Assembly: GCA_030374805.1 (NCBI GenBank)
Contig: JARGSG010000032.1
Coordinates: 62,001 to 126,000 of the forward strand
DNA length: 64,000 nucleotides
Origin: Gracilaria gracilis
Lineage: Eukaryota > Rhodophyta > Florideophyceae > Gracilariales > Gracilariaceae
Direction of reading: 5' to 3'
This document shows positions 1 through 11,109 of the stretch, piece by piece. The position numbers were made by a program, and so were the translations under genes. The notes below the pieces were generated by a model. It did not search any database and was not told the origin of the DNA. It saw nothing but the letters and a program-made list of their open reading frames with translations. Within the stretch, counting starts at the first letter, position 1, and each line of letters starts with the position of its first letter.

Positions 1-2123
1 GGCTAGAATGATCATTGTATATCCACCGTGAGACCCGGCCAATTCTCTGTTCTCTGAATGGCACAGCAAGTCCATGAATGCCCTGCAAACCAATCGTATC
101 TCGCCCCGTTTTCCTCCATCCACCCACGAAGCTCTTCGGAATATTTCAAACGCGGTAATGAGATACTGGAGTGCGTCTTTCTTGGCTGCGTACTCGGCAT
201 TCGATGGACACGAAAAGCACACTGCACCAAGCGCAGAACAGGCTTGTTTTGTTACCGCGTCATTCGTGCTTTCTCTTTCTACAGCCGATAAGGCTTGAAC
301 TACAACATTGGGAGCTCCAGCTTGCGCAAACGCGTACTTCCCCTTTGAAGGGTACGCTCCTCCCACACAAGCGAGAGCCTAGCTCCCCTTCTCCTGCACG
401 CCACTGTTATTACGATGCACTACCATAACTTCTGCAATATTCAAAACGCCATGCGAATTACGAAACTGTCTTCGGGTCTCCAGGTCCCAAGCCTTAAGAT
501 TCCCAAGTGCCAAAAAGCAATACGACAACGTCGTTGGATGTCGTCTTTCTGCGGAGTGCAGAACGGACAGCAACGCATCAATTCCTCGCACCGCTGTAAG
601 ATATGTGCGTATGCTCTGTTGCTCCTTCGATGACAACGAGTGTGGGGTGCCCTTCTGAGGCGCTTGGCTCTCCAACACGGTCAACTTGTGTAGAATCTCA
701 CATGAATTGCGAATGATCTGCCCCTCACTGGAATGATTATCGATAATTAAAGCAGCATGGGCCAAGGCGGCCAAGCGCAACAGCGCCGTAAGCTCCACAA
801 AAAAGTTAATTAGCCCTTCCTTATTCAAGCAATTAACTGTTTGAGTGACGTCTTCTTTCGAGCCCGATCCGATATGCATAATAGTGTATTGCACGTTCTC
901 TTCCTGCTTTAGCTGAACTGTTTCCGAAGCGTACGACCGAGTTGCATGCACCCCCACAATTTGTCGGCGCTCATTCTCCACGTCCGTTGAATTTGAACTC
1001 CGTTCCATACGTCTTCGATCATTTGAACGCACTCGTGGCATAAACGCACGTTTTCCATTCGACTCTCTTGGAGAAAACGCTACAGGGGCGGCAGAAATCG
1101 ATTTGAACACTGGGCTTGACCTTCGATTCAAAATGTTCGGAGCGGGAGAGACGCAGGCGGACATAGTCCTACCCAACCTAGAACGACTGCCACTGCTTGT
1201 CTTCTTGGGGGCTGAGGAGTCGTAGTTCCTCGGTAACAAAATCTTTGGACGAACAGCAAATTTACCTTCAGCGGGAGCTCGTGATTGATTCTGAGATGGT
1301 GTAAACGGACGCACTACCATGCGTGACATACGGTGACGAACAGCCGGCTACTTGAGCCTCGACATGCGGTTTGATGACGTGCTCCTCACAGCCTGTGATT
1401 GTGGTCTTTGCGTGGCTGTAGAAACTGGAGATGCCGTAACGGCGGCTGTGACCACGGCGGCGTTACGAGAGCTGGATTGCTGTTGTTGTTGAACAGAAAC
1501 TTGATTGTTAAATTCGGCTATGGCTTTTTCAGCTGCCGCACGTTCCGGATGAAAAAATTAGCTTCCTCGTCGGAGTTCTCATAAAACACGGGGCGCATTT
1601 CATTGGGCTTTGCTGCCACTTTCTGCCACGGTTCAAGAACGAGGATTGACTGGAAGCTTGCCTCCTAAGCAGGAGGGGGTGCAGGGCGCGATATGCGATT
1701 CACTTGACCACTTGCAGCCGGAATATCCTCACGCTTTCGCTCGAGATTCTTTACAGCAGCAATAGCGGCGGCCGTAGCCGCAACCGCAGTGGCATTCGCC
1801 TTAGGGGCAGGAGACATGGGAGATGGGCTAGGCGTGACAGATGAAGTCATTGAAGGATGCGAAGTAGGATGAGCAGAGAAGCAGGCGTGAGTTTGCTCAC
1901 TGTTAGGATCATGAGCAGAATGTCGTGATCGGGAGAGGGGACACTTGGCAGAGGAAGATGCGTCTTGGGGGACATTTTCCTTGGCAGATGAGCTAGCTGC
2001 TCCAGGGTTGCTTAGGTTAGACCATTGGCCGTGAGAGGGAGCATCTCCATCATCCGCCCAAGTGGTGCCACCATATGGAGCAGGAATTCGTTCACAGCGC
2101 GATCTGAGTAACGAAATTCCCAT
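1..2123 (-). pseudogene. Decayed ARM-repeat protein gene, 3' part cut by window edge
   Basis: Read on the minus strand from an ATG at 2123. The N-terminal third is Ser/Pro/Ala-rich. A Gln/Ala stretch (about 1540-1350) and a basic linker follow, then from about 900 down to position 1 an all-helical armadillo/HEAT-like region. It holds SYCFLALGNL, VQEKG, ALACVGGAYPSKGKYAFAQA and TKQACSALGAVC, typical of repeated ARM units. The frame is broken by TAG codons at 1665-1667, 1348-1350 and 379-381, and by a one-base slip in the A6 run at 1552-1557. At 379 the frame continues unchanged past the stop (EKGS-stop-ALACVGG), where ARM repeats normally have a tryptophan. ARM proteins are scaffolds for protein binding; the partner is unknown. 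The family call is fairly safe. An intron model for the upstream breaks cannot be excluded. Confidence 0.65.
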
Positions 2124-2339
2124 ACCTCACGGCCAGTAGAATGTGTCAGCGCTCACTCTAGAGCAGTGAGTATAGTGAAAGGGGACGGCATCTTTGGTAG
2201 TCGATAAAGAGGTCTAACGGCGTGCGTCTGTGTGAGTGAGAAAGGTGTTGCGGATGAACATCGTTTTAATATCGCAGTGGCTCCGCACGCAAGTATGGAA
2301 AACGAGTAAGTCTCGTGGTCGATGCTACTGGGCATAAGA

Positions 2340-2620
2340 AACGGTATCACACGCGGGCAGGGGCCGGGGCGAGAAGGCATGGTGAAAGGTGGGGGGCACG
2401 GGGGGAGGCGCGCGGAAGGATGAAGGTAAGGAAAAAGGGTGAGGAGGATAGATGAGCCAGAAAGGCGGAGGGACGGGGGAGAAAAAGAGGGGGAATGCAC
2501 GAGACGATAAAGGGAGGGTGAAGCGGAGACGAGGGGGCGCGTGAACTGGGGCGGGGGATAAACGAGGCGGGGGGCGGTAAGGAGAAGGTTTGGGCGGAAT
2601 GGTTGCGCGGCCACTGCGGA
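2340..2620. repeat. Purine-rich (G/A) low-complexity tract
   Basis: About 280 bases with very few pyrimidines on the plus strand and many G3-G6 runs. Three overlapping minus-strand open frames here are Pro/Ser-rich artefacts of composition. It lies just upstream of the decayed ARM gene start and could have been its promoter region. It could also form G-quadruplex or triplex structures. No function can be shown from sequence. Confidence 0.5.
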
Positions 2621-2729
2621 AGCTGTGGCGGCTGGTTAGAAGGAGCTCTGGCGCAAGCAGGAGACCGCAACAAAAGGAGCCAGAAGTAACTCTTAAGAGC
2701 CATTGCACATATTTTGGACATCAGAATCT

Positions 2730-4290
2730 GAGGTTAAGTCCATTGAACATCCTTAGGATATCCCCAGAAGCCTTCAATTCTCCTGTAATTATTTAGAACA
2801 TCTGAAAGATATCTGCGGGATATCCACGTGCATGGTGACCTATCCATGGCGCCTCCAATGAGCATCCGTCAGGCATTAACGTGTCTCACTGAGTTCACGT
2901 TTCATCAGCGTTGAATGCACACAGTGCAATAGTAGATTCCAAAATACCCCAATGATCTCTGGCAGAGCCGAAAAATATATCGCGCAAAAAAATGAACCAC
3001 AGACATTTGGAGTAGGTTTTTTTCAATGCTTATGTATCAAACAGACATCCACCTTCACCAAATGGCTACAAATTCCAGTATAGGAATGGCTTAAATACAT
3101 ATGAATCAACGAGTTTTGTTGACCTCTATCTCCTATCCATGGTGCATCTATAACATACGTTTTGGGTTCTGCCCAAAAAAAGAGTACGGATAGATCTGTA
3201 CATGCCTCATTTTGGCTTTCTCCGCTTTAGTAAACGAATATTCCTAGATCATCCTATAACCATCCGCAGGACTTTTTTTTCTGAAATTTCACGCGTTGAG
3301 GGAGGCATCCAACATATAATTTAGTGTACACCTGTGTCATTCTTACTAGACATCCAGAACGTAAGTACGAGACAAACTTAACGCACGCTAATTGAATATC
3401 GGTGGGTTACTCTTCGCCAGGAATGTAGTTTAGGGAATGGAAATCCATGGAACACCCCTCTCATATCAAAAGGTTCTTTTTATATCAAGGTTGCTTCTAT
3501 TATCAAGGTTCTTCACTGTGTACATTAATCTCAAAGTATTGAAAACAAATTATTGAAGTCCAGTTGCTACAATCACTATACCGTTAATAAAACATTTTTT
3601 ATGACGGACGTTTCATTTGTGCAAAAAAAATTACTTCTATGTGAATGGAAACATAGGACCTGTTTCAGGGAAGTGCGGGAAATGTGGAAATTGAAGAGTA
3701 TGTATAGAAAAATAAAACACTTCTGAAGTACTTGACAATAGTGATTCGAAAATAGTGCTGTGAAGAAAGACATGTAAGCCTATTTCCTGACGAAAGGTTG
3801 TAACGATAAATGGAGAAACCCTGCATACAGTTTGTCACAGCAATGTGTCACTATTATTTTCAAGTCATTACAGTACAAATACTCTACGTGGTAAACTGTC
3901 AAAAAAACATCCACCATCAGTCAAGAGACCATCAACTAAGCATGAAATGTTCGGTTGATGGCTTTCTTCAGAGCGCTTGAGATTCGACTAGACTTCCTAA
4001 GTTCTGGATAAAAGTGCAATCTCATGAAAGTACTACAGTACTACTACATGGGTGTTCTTAGATCAAACGTATTGAGAATGAGATCGCCTCTATAGAGAGC
4101 TCAGCAAGTTCTACAGTGTTAACCTTGCCAGAAACCGCCGAAATGTTCTGCTTTTCCAATACTGTAATTTGATTTTGGCTTGCAAAATTTAAAAACTAGT
4201 TTGAGCTCATTAGAGTACGGGGCAAACCGAAGTAGATTATTGAAAGACTCAGAAAATTCTGGCTCCTATGACGAAGGCTCAAGGCTCTGA
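2730..4290. other. AT-rich non-coding stretch
   Basis: No open frame of convincing codon use on either strand. One 65-residue minus-strand frame at 3576-3773 is hydrophobic but has no recognisable features. Nothing else supportable was seen. Confidence 0.5.
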
Positions 4291-4294
4291 AACC

Positions 4295-4369
4295 TGATAA
4301 GTTCGAAGTTATCACCCAACTTATCATGATAACTTCAGAAGTTATCAGTGATGAATTCCGAAGTTATCA
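4295..4369. repeat. Cluster of TGATAACTTC/GAAGTTATCA palindromes
   Basis: GAAGTTATCA occurs at 4305-4314, 4338-4347 and 4360-4369. Its complement TGATAACTTC is at 4327-4336, and a one-mismatch copy (TGATAAGTTC) is at 4295-4304. Together they form a 10+10 bp near-palindrome (4295-4314), a perfect 10-bp inverted repeat with a one-base centre (4327-4347) and a third half-site. They lie about 500 bases upstream of the sulfotransferase-like gene on the same strand. A dimeric regulator could bind such sites; this is inference. Confidence 0.55.
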
Positions 4370-4863
4370 ATAAATTAAAATTAAACGGTTTGTCCAAGCA
4401 TTGTTGCTTTAAGGCAACCATAATTTAGCTTTACAGTTCTTTTAAGAAAAATTTAAAAATAACTACGTGTACGCGTGTTGTAACTTACATTCTCTAAATT
4501 CTTTCGCTTTCTGTCGTGTTTTCATTGGTAATGTTTTTAGTGCCACTTAGTTTATTTTACGTATCCCTTAATTTCGTATATTTCCCGCACGTCGCAAGGC
4601 GATACGAATGAGAACGAATGAGATGAATCTACTCTAGACTAAAATAAAAGCATTAATGAAATTTTTTGTAGCTTTGCTACATCTTGAACTAGCAATTACT
4701 CTACGCTGAAAACCGGCGGCATATTTTTACAAACTTGATGATGGTTTAGGAAATAATACCATTTTTATACCATTTTTGGGTGAATTAAACTTGGAATCGA
4801 TTTTTTTCATTTGCCGAATAAATTCAAAGTTTTGAAGAGCTTCTAGGAACCCATTATTTGTCC

Positions 4864-5580
4864 ATGGAAGTTAAAAATATGAGAAATGCCCAATGCTGGC
4901 TCGCGATTGCTGTACTAGGCTTCATTCTTCTCAATGCTTTAAAGTATATGCAGTACTCATTGGTTTTCTATAAGAGTGAAATGTGCGTTTTTTACGATAA
5001 ACGTCACAGGACTGGCAGCACTACAATCACAAACAGCTTGCGATACTGCCTTGCAGCAAAAGGGTATCATATCAGCCTGGAAATGCGAATTAAAAAGATT
5101 CCTTCAAGGTTTGTGGCATACTTAGAACACGTTGAGCTCGAAGATGAGGACGTGCTTAATCTGATAAACGGCTGTCATAAGACTCTGTACATCACTTCTA
5201 CTAGAAATGCGAGTGCTAGAGTTTTCTCTCGAGCAAAATATGAGATCAGGAATAACCACGAGACATACAATGTGTCTGACCGTTATACACATCAAATACA
5301 AAATAGATTCACGGAGCTGGTGGATTCTGAAGTCGATATTGAAGATATTTCGTATCCTTTTCGAGGCTTGCTATCACTTAGACCTCACTTCATAATACGA
5401 AGTGAATCCTTCTCAGAAGATTTAGATACAATTCTTGATTATTTCGGGTGTCAGCGTATACATCTTAATGAAAATGAGCACCGCTCAACTATATCCATTC
5501 CTTACGACATAGAATCTCCTCTACACAACTATCTAAAACGAATGTCGGTTTACAACAACGTTAGGCTGAATAAAATCTAA
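4864..5580 (+). CDS. Membrane-anchored sulfotransferase-like protein
   Basis: Intact 238-residue frame from the ATG at 4864; the open frame starts slightly earlier without an ATG. Residues about 11-30 form one hydrophobic segment after a short polar N terminus, as in a type II Golgi membrane protein. The body matches the layout of PAPS-dependent carbohydrate sulfotransferases. A TGSTT loop at 50-54 in a YDKRHRTGSTT context would be the 5'-phosphosulfate loop. TRNASARVFSRA at 113-124 would be the 3'-phosphate-binding strand and helix. HFIIRSESFSEDLDTILDYF at 175-194 is the conserved R-x-E-x-(2-4)-D-L region. It would transfer sulfate from PAPS to a glycan, in red algae plausibly a galactan, but the substrate is inferred. 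It is shorter than many family members (280-350 aa). AT-rich non-coding DNA lies on both sides. Confidence 0.7.
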   Translation: MEVKNMRNAQCWLAIAVLGFILLNALKYMQYSLVFYKSEMCVFYDKRHRTGSTTITNSLRYCLAAKGYHISLEMRIKKIPSRFVAYLEHVELEDEDVLNLINGCHKTLYITSTRNASARVFSRAKYEIRNNHETYNVSDRYTHQIQNRFTELVDSEVDIEDISYPFRGLLSLRPHFIIRSESFSEDLDTILDYFGCQRIHLNENEHRSTISIPYDIESPLHNYLKRMSVYNNVRLNKI

Positions 5581-5589
5581 GGAGCATTA

Positions 5590-7260
5590 AACCACTTTCC
5601 TGAAATGCAAGTACTTATAAATGCCTCCCAGGTTCCTGCATGGTATATTTTGGTGTGGAAAACTCTCTCAATGACGTGTTATCAAAGCTTGAACGCCTTA
5701 CTTATTTTTATAATATATATTGTTCTTGTATTAGACACTACATAGTTCTGTTTTGAATTTTAACGTTGAAGAAGCCACTGAACGGAATTTCGATCTAGTC
5801 TTGGTCTTTATCTATGTATACGTTGAAATAGGCAAACGCTTTTCAAACTGTGGTAGTTTTCAGCTGCACAAAAACAAACCATTTGAATGGAAATTTGAGT
5901 TTTGGGAAAGCCATGATGATCAGTATTACAGAGACTACGGTAAAGTGCGGTCGGTTAATGCTGATGAAAAGTTTTTATTCATACTTTTTCTGTTATAAAG
6001 TTTTTTACCCGAATCTGATGACAGAAAAGAACGCCTGCCTAAGATAAATACCCCCCACCGTTTAGAGTTCCAAATGAGCCTAAAGTATTGCGAGAAGTGA
6101 CAAACTACTGGTCTGAAACGAGTTATAGACACATGTATATCAGATCCTCTGGTGCTGTCTTCCAACACCTTATTTGAAAAAGATTTTGAGAGGAAGGATA
6201 TTTATATGATTAGGACCACAGTTTTACAGAGACAGAAATACTGTCCCGCACTTTATAACAAAGCGTGCTCTTCTAAAACTTCGTGTATCAAACTGTCACT
6301 TATTTTGGTGACTTATTTCAACAATTAATGAATTTTAATAAGAAGAGGCCTACTTTTATGCATCGAATATATCCCAAAAGTGAATTTTAAAAAGCTTCTC
6401 ACAATCTTTGAGAAAAGTATATGATAAGGACAGAATATCAGTGTGGCTCGTTTTCGGGGAAAAAAACGTTATGCATTGGAACGGTAAAGTCTGCAGTACT
6501 AATTAACTGATTATTCTTAGAGCGCTCCGCACTCTTACTGAATTTTTTTGATATTATTCGGTATGCCATTCAATATGTTATAGACCCGAAATCACATCAT
6601 TCGCGAATCGAATGGACTACTTAGAATAATTCTTTTTGACGAAGATTTTTGAAATAATTGAAGCTGAATATAGAATGGTAGAAGGGCTTGGGCAATGCTC
6701 GAGAGACTTCTGCTTTGCCTCAAGAAATCATATCTACACAATGGGTCTCATCATTTCTACGATATAATCCAGAATAAAGGAACCATCGTGCTATTCTAGC
6801 TTTCGAGTCTTCAGTGCCGAGATTGGCCGCCTTCTTTGCCTGACTTTAATTATCATTCCTACAAAAATCACCTCGAAAATGGTAAGGCTCCACCAAAACA
6901 TTATTGGATATTGTCGGGAGAGTCCGGTTGATATCCTAGTGGTGTACAAAGAGTGCTAGAAGTACAAATGATAGGACTTGTAGATGACCATGTACAACAT
7001 TTCACGGATGTCCGTATGATGCCCCTACAAAATGCGATTAAACACAATATTGATAGGTGTTTGATTTCCATACGAGATCCATATCAAGTTTGACAAGTTT
7101 TGCTATAAATTGTATGACGTAGAAAACATATAAATTGCATTTTTGAGCATCACTGGGAGTGCTAGTGTACAACATTGGGTAGTCTCCATCGTAGTACTGG
7201 GTTTTGAAGGAAACGAAGACGTAAATTTTTTGGTGCTTTTGCAGCGGTGATCATTTAAAT
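5590..7260. other. Non-coding AT-rich stretch
   Basis: Short frames at 5753-5998 and 5935-6168 overlap on opposite strands and show no domain. No RNA gene or repeat was recognised. Confidence 0.45.
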
Positions 7261-7559
7261 TGTTTTGAGCCCTTGTGCCGACGGAAAGCGCCGTTCCAAC
7301 TCTCGGGCACGATCTTTACAGATCGTCAGCGGAAATCACCGCACTTGCCCTTTGTCCGTCCTCAAATCCACCCACGCAACCCGGGTACCGGAAGATCTTC
7401 TGGATCTATCCGCGAGCGGAAGGTTCTGCCTTCCAATCAGTGGTTGCGGTGTTTACTGCATCACCAGACCCACTCACACACAGTAAATATGTTAGGGAGG
7501 AAAACATGAACAACAAACAGGCATAATGAGTAGCAGCTGAGAATATACTTTTCACGAAT

Positions 7560-9340
7560 CATGTACGAAACAGGAATAGAAATCTGGAACTAATAAAAGT
7601 AAAAAACGGTTGGACTTTCAATGTCACAGGATCAGATCCACGGGGCATCCAAGGCAAATCTACTTTTCTCACAGGATTACATACATATATGTGGACGCCA
7701 TTTTCGGGGGAAAACAAGGAAACGGCGCGGGCGGTGACAAACCCTGGGGAGGACACATAAACGTAGCTCGAGAGTACCAGCCCAAAGAGGCAAAACGGAC
7801 CACCGTAGCTCAGTATCCTGTACAACAATTAGCAAAACGAAAATAACTCAACAACTGGCAACCAAAAGCAACACGGCCACAAAGAAAACACGACACGATA
7901 CCAACTCTTCCGAACAGTCAGCCAGCTTAGAAAATAGATAGAACCGCAGACCAACCTGAACCTCTGACTGGGAAGGGGGCCGCGATCAATTGAATGAAAT
8001 GGACAAAAGCCAACACGCATGAACCAACTCAGATGCTAATGCGCAGCTTGAGTCCTACTGCGAAGCACTAAATGTATCCCACGATAGAGGCAGTGCGACA
8101 AAGATAACTGAATAATGAAATACTTCTTCTCGAATGAAAGAAGAAACGATATTGAGTGACTGAAACCAATAGAGAGTAGACCGTTCTTGGCAATGTGGTG
8201 GATGTTAAGTGGTAAACCAATAAACAGCAATTGATAGAAACAGATACAGCTCAAGCGCGACTAGAATCTTAGGTCGACCACGGAGCCATTGAAGATGTAG
8301 ATATGAACAGGAACCAATGCGCACAGCCTGCTCTAGCAGTGCGAGGTTCAAATAATAGTGTGAAGCACAAAGCGAGATGTGCAACACCAGAATGAAAGAG
8401 AGTGCGGGAGACCAGACCGCACTATAAAGATGAAGGAGGGAGGAATAGATGATGGCAAAGAGAGGCACTGACTGTGCTCAAGGATGGGGGAAGGGTTGCC
8501 AAGGGAGGAGATGGTCTGCCACGATTTGAGTCGGTCATGATGCCTCGAACTCGGGGGTTTATATAGACAGTTGAAACAGGGCATGAGCTCCACTCATGCA
8601 TATGACATGTCCTCAAAATACACGAATATGTAGGGTTTGGAGTGGGGTATGTCCGGGAGATGACCTTCCTGCAAGGTTTGTCTGATGGTTTCCACTTAGA
8701 CATTTTGCCCCGGCTCACCATATCTTCTGACACATAAGTTCCAGTACTGCATCTTGTCGGCGTGGATTTGGTGCTGAGCACGGTACATCCCAAGCTACAC
8801 CACAGGCTCACACACGCCAACTCCTACGTCAAACTGTGACGCGACGTGAGAAGCCAGTGATGGCAGTCTATTTGGTGGTGGGGAGTGGCCAATAATAGCC
8901 GGGACGGTTCCACACCATGGCAAAGGACATGCGGTGTAACTTGGTGAAAATGATATCAATGCATGTAAACTTCTAATGATGGCGCTAGTCACCGTTATCT
9001 ACACAATTGCAACATGCAACATGCCAGTGCACAGGCATGGCACACAGACATAATGGCTGGTGGATGTTGCGTGGCGTTCATCTCATGGAGGCAGCGGCGC
9101 TGTAGGGTTGCAACGAAGCTGTAACAAATGGAGGTCGGCGGAGTGATACGGAGTGATGCGTGCATCTTGTTTGCTTCACTGCCCTTGGCCTCATGGGTCG
9201 AATTTTGGTCGTAGTAGCACTATGGGCTTAGCTTGGTGGCAGAGATGGAGGCGTTGTTTGGATTGTCGGCAAGGGAGAGCTGCGGAGTGGCGTGTCACGC
9301 CATTGCGCAACACGGTCAGCTCCGAGGCGGCGGTATGGTT
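7560..9340. other. Unassigned region left of the large transposon
   Basis: Several 60-130 residue frames on both strands overlap each other and show no recognisable domain. Composition becomes more GC-rich towards 9.3 kb. Nothing here could be assigned. Confidence 0.4.
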
Positions 9341-9349
9341 CTGACGGCC

Positions 9350-9380
9350 CTACGTCGGTGTTCTCGGAATGCTAGTTTAG
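9350..9380. repeat. Left terminal inverted repeat of the large transposon
   Basis: CTACGTCGGTGT, two variable bases, then TCGGAATGCTAGTTT. It pairs with the right end in inverted orientation with four mismatches in 31 positions at most. Confidence 0.85.
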
Positions 9381-9534
9381 TATGCTAGATGGCTAGCTAT
9401 GAAAATAAAAGGCCGAAAAAACTAGCAATTTCGCAGATTGCGCTAGTTGGCAAGGCAAAAAAAAAATTTTTTTGGAAATCGCATTTCCACGTGCCGCAGT
9501 TGAACTCCATTTGTTGAAGTTGTATGCTAGTTTT
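9371..9534. repeat. Left subterminal GCTAG motif cluster
   Basis: GCTAG or its complement occurs at 9371, 9384, 9392, 9422, 9442 and 9526, often extended to GCTAGTTT. The matching right cluster is at 21754-21932. Such clusters are typical transposase-binding arrays of CACTA-type elements. An A10T7 run at about 9457-9473 lies between copies. Confidence 0.7.
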
Positions 9535-9622
9535 CAGTTCGTGCGCCACTGCCCGTTACCTCAAATTCGTCGCAGGCGTCAAAATCACTAAAAAAATTTA
9601 CCCTCGGGTCACCAGCGCTGGT

Positions 9623-10597
9623 TTACTCCAACTCGGCATTCGGATCCTGAGACTCAGTTTCCCTAAACGGGAAGTTAAAGAAGTCCAACGGACAACTCTC
9701 CCCATTCTGGTACACCCTCTTAGCTCCAAAGCGGCTTCCAACCCCTCCCAGCCTCTTCTCTTCCTGCTCCTCCAATATACGCTCCGCCGTCCTCGCAGCC
9801 GGCGCCGCACTCCCGAAACCCACCAACGGCGCACCACCCGGGAGCTGCGGTGGCACAAACACCTTCCCATCCTCGTCCACCATCACCCCACCCTTTCTCC
9901 TCTTCTTCAGTCGACGCCCCACACCTTCTCCTCCCTTCTCTTCTCCCCCCCTCTCCCTCACACTCCCCCGCCCACCCCGAGAACCAGGCGTCACCGGCGA
10001 CCCTTTAGCTGCTCCCTCTCCCTCCCCTACTCCCTCTCCCACCCCTACTCCCCCTCCTCTCACCATTTCCTTCAAATCCATCAGCAATTGGCACGTTTTC
10101 TCCACCTGTCCCACTTGCTCCTCCAACACTTCAACCCTACTCTTCAGCCCCATGTTCTCCTTTCGCAGCCTCCCCATCTCCCTCCCCACGCACTCCAACA
10201 TCCCATTCACATGTCCAACAGCCCCCACCCCAGTCAACTTCATCCTCTTCCCAATCGTCGAAATCAATTCCATCGGCACCCCAACCTCCGAAACACTCAG
10301 CACCACCCCTCCCATGTCTGCCACCATCTCCGACAGCATGTCGTCGAAGTGCTCCTTCAAACTCTCCCCAAGCTTCCTCACCCGTTCCTCCATCTCCCCC
10401 ATAAACCTTCTCTCCGGTCCTCCTCCTCCATTCCCATCCCCATCACCTCCACCCCCTCCTCCATCCCCGTTACAAACCCTCTGACTCACACAAACCCCCT
10501 CAGTACCCCCTCCCTCCTCCCGCGGCGGCGTCTCTGGCATTTTCGTCCTATGCAGCAGAGCCATTAGCTCCTCGTCCCCAACGTATCCATTCGACAT
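9623..10597 (-). CDS. Transposon-encoded coiled-coil protein with NLS, possible DNA-binding helper
   Basis: Intact 324-residue frame from the ATG at 10597. The order is an acidic N terminus, a Gly-rich linker (about 30-60), helical segments, then a coiled coil at about 135-185 (MGRLRKENMGLKSRVEVLEE and following). A Gly/Glu low-complexity linker and a basic GRRLKKRRK nuclear-localisation-like motif (about 235) follow. The C-terminal tail contains DFFNFPF. No enzyme motif was seen. It lies inside the left end, reading towards that end. A diverged relative of its coiled-coil region occurs at 56.1-56.9 kb, so it is a repeated family. By position and domain type it could be the subterminal-binding partner of the transposase, like TnpA of plant CACTA elements. 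That role is inference. It is the only unbroken gene in the element. Confidence 0.6.
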   Translation of the reverse strand: MSNGYVGDEELMALLHRTKMPETPPREEGGGTEGVCVSQRVCNGDGGGGGGDGDGNGGGGPERRFMGEMEERVRKLGESLKEHFDDMLSEMVADMGGVVLSVSEVGVPMELISTIGKRMKLTGVGAVGHVNGMLECVGREMGRLRKENMGLKSRVEVLEEQVGQVEKTCQLLMDLKEMVRGGGVGVGEGVGEGEGAAKGSPVTPGSRGGRGSVRERGGEEKGGEGVGRRLKKRRKGGVMVDEDGKVFVPPQLPGGAPLVGFGSAAPAARTAERILEEQEEKRLGGVGSRFGAKRVYQNGESCPLDFFNFPFRETESQDPNAELE

Positions 10598-11109
10598 CCC
10601 GAGAATAGACGGCGTCCGGCGATAAACGACTTCAACAGGCCTGAGCGACTTACCACAACTCTCGTCCTAGCCAACCCTGATCACAGCCGTTACACTCGTG
10701 GCCACACACCCCTCTACCAGGCCTATTTGTATCACAATTTTCTATACTTCAATTTCCCGCCATTCCCCAATAACTCCATTTCTCCCAGATATTTCCATAT
10801 TTTCGTTTTTTCCTTTCAGTACCATCCCACAAAACCAATCCACAGCGCCCGTTACTTAACTCTTTACCATTAAATCATCCCGTTTATACTTCATCCCGAC
10901 ACATTTCTTTTCATAAACACATTCATTAGTCCTAATCCCTTCATACCCACCTACCTTATTCTTTCAACTACCTAGTCATAAAAACTATCTTTTCCTCTGA
11001 AACCACTTCATCGATGTATACATCGGCAACGCCGTTCTCTACTTAAGCATCTCTCCTTTCCTCTCCTGTAGCACAATATCTTCTCACAGCATCCAACAAA
11101 TTCGACATA

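Noticed and set aside
2153-2721. Three Pro/Ser-rich minus-strand frames
   Set aside because: All three frames of one low-complexity purine tract are open, so openness carries no coding information.
7265-7526. Three overlapping plus-strand frames
   Set aside because: All three frames are open over the same bases and none shows domain signals.
9524-10567. 347-residue Pro/Ser/His-rich plus-strand frame
   Set aside because: It is the complementary shadow of the intact coiled-coil gene on the minus strand, produced by its purine-rich codons.
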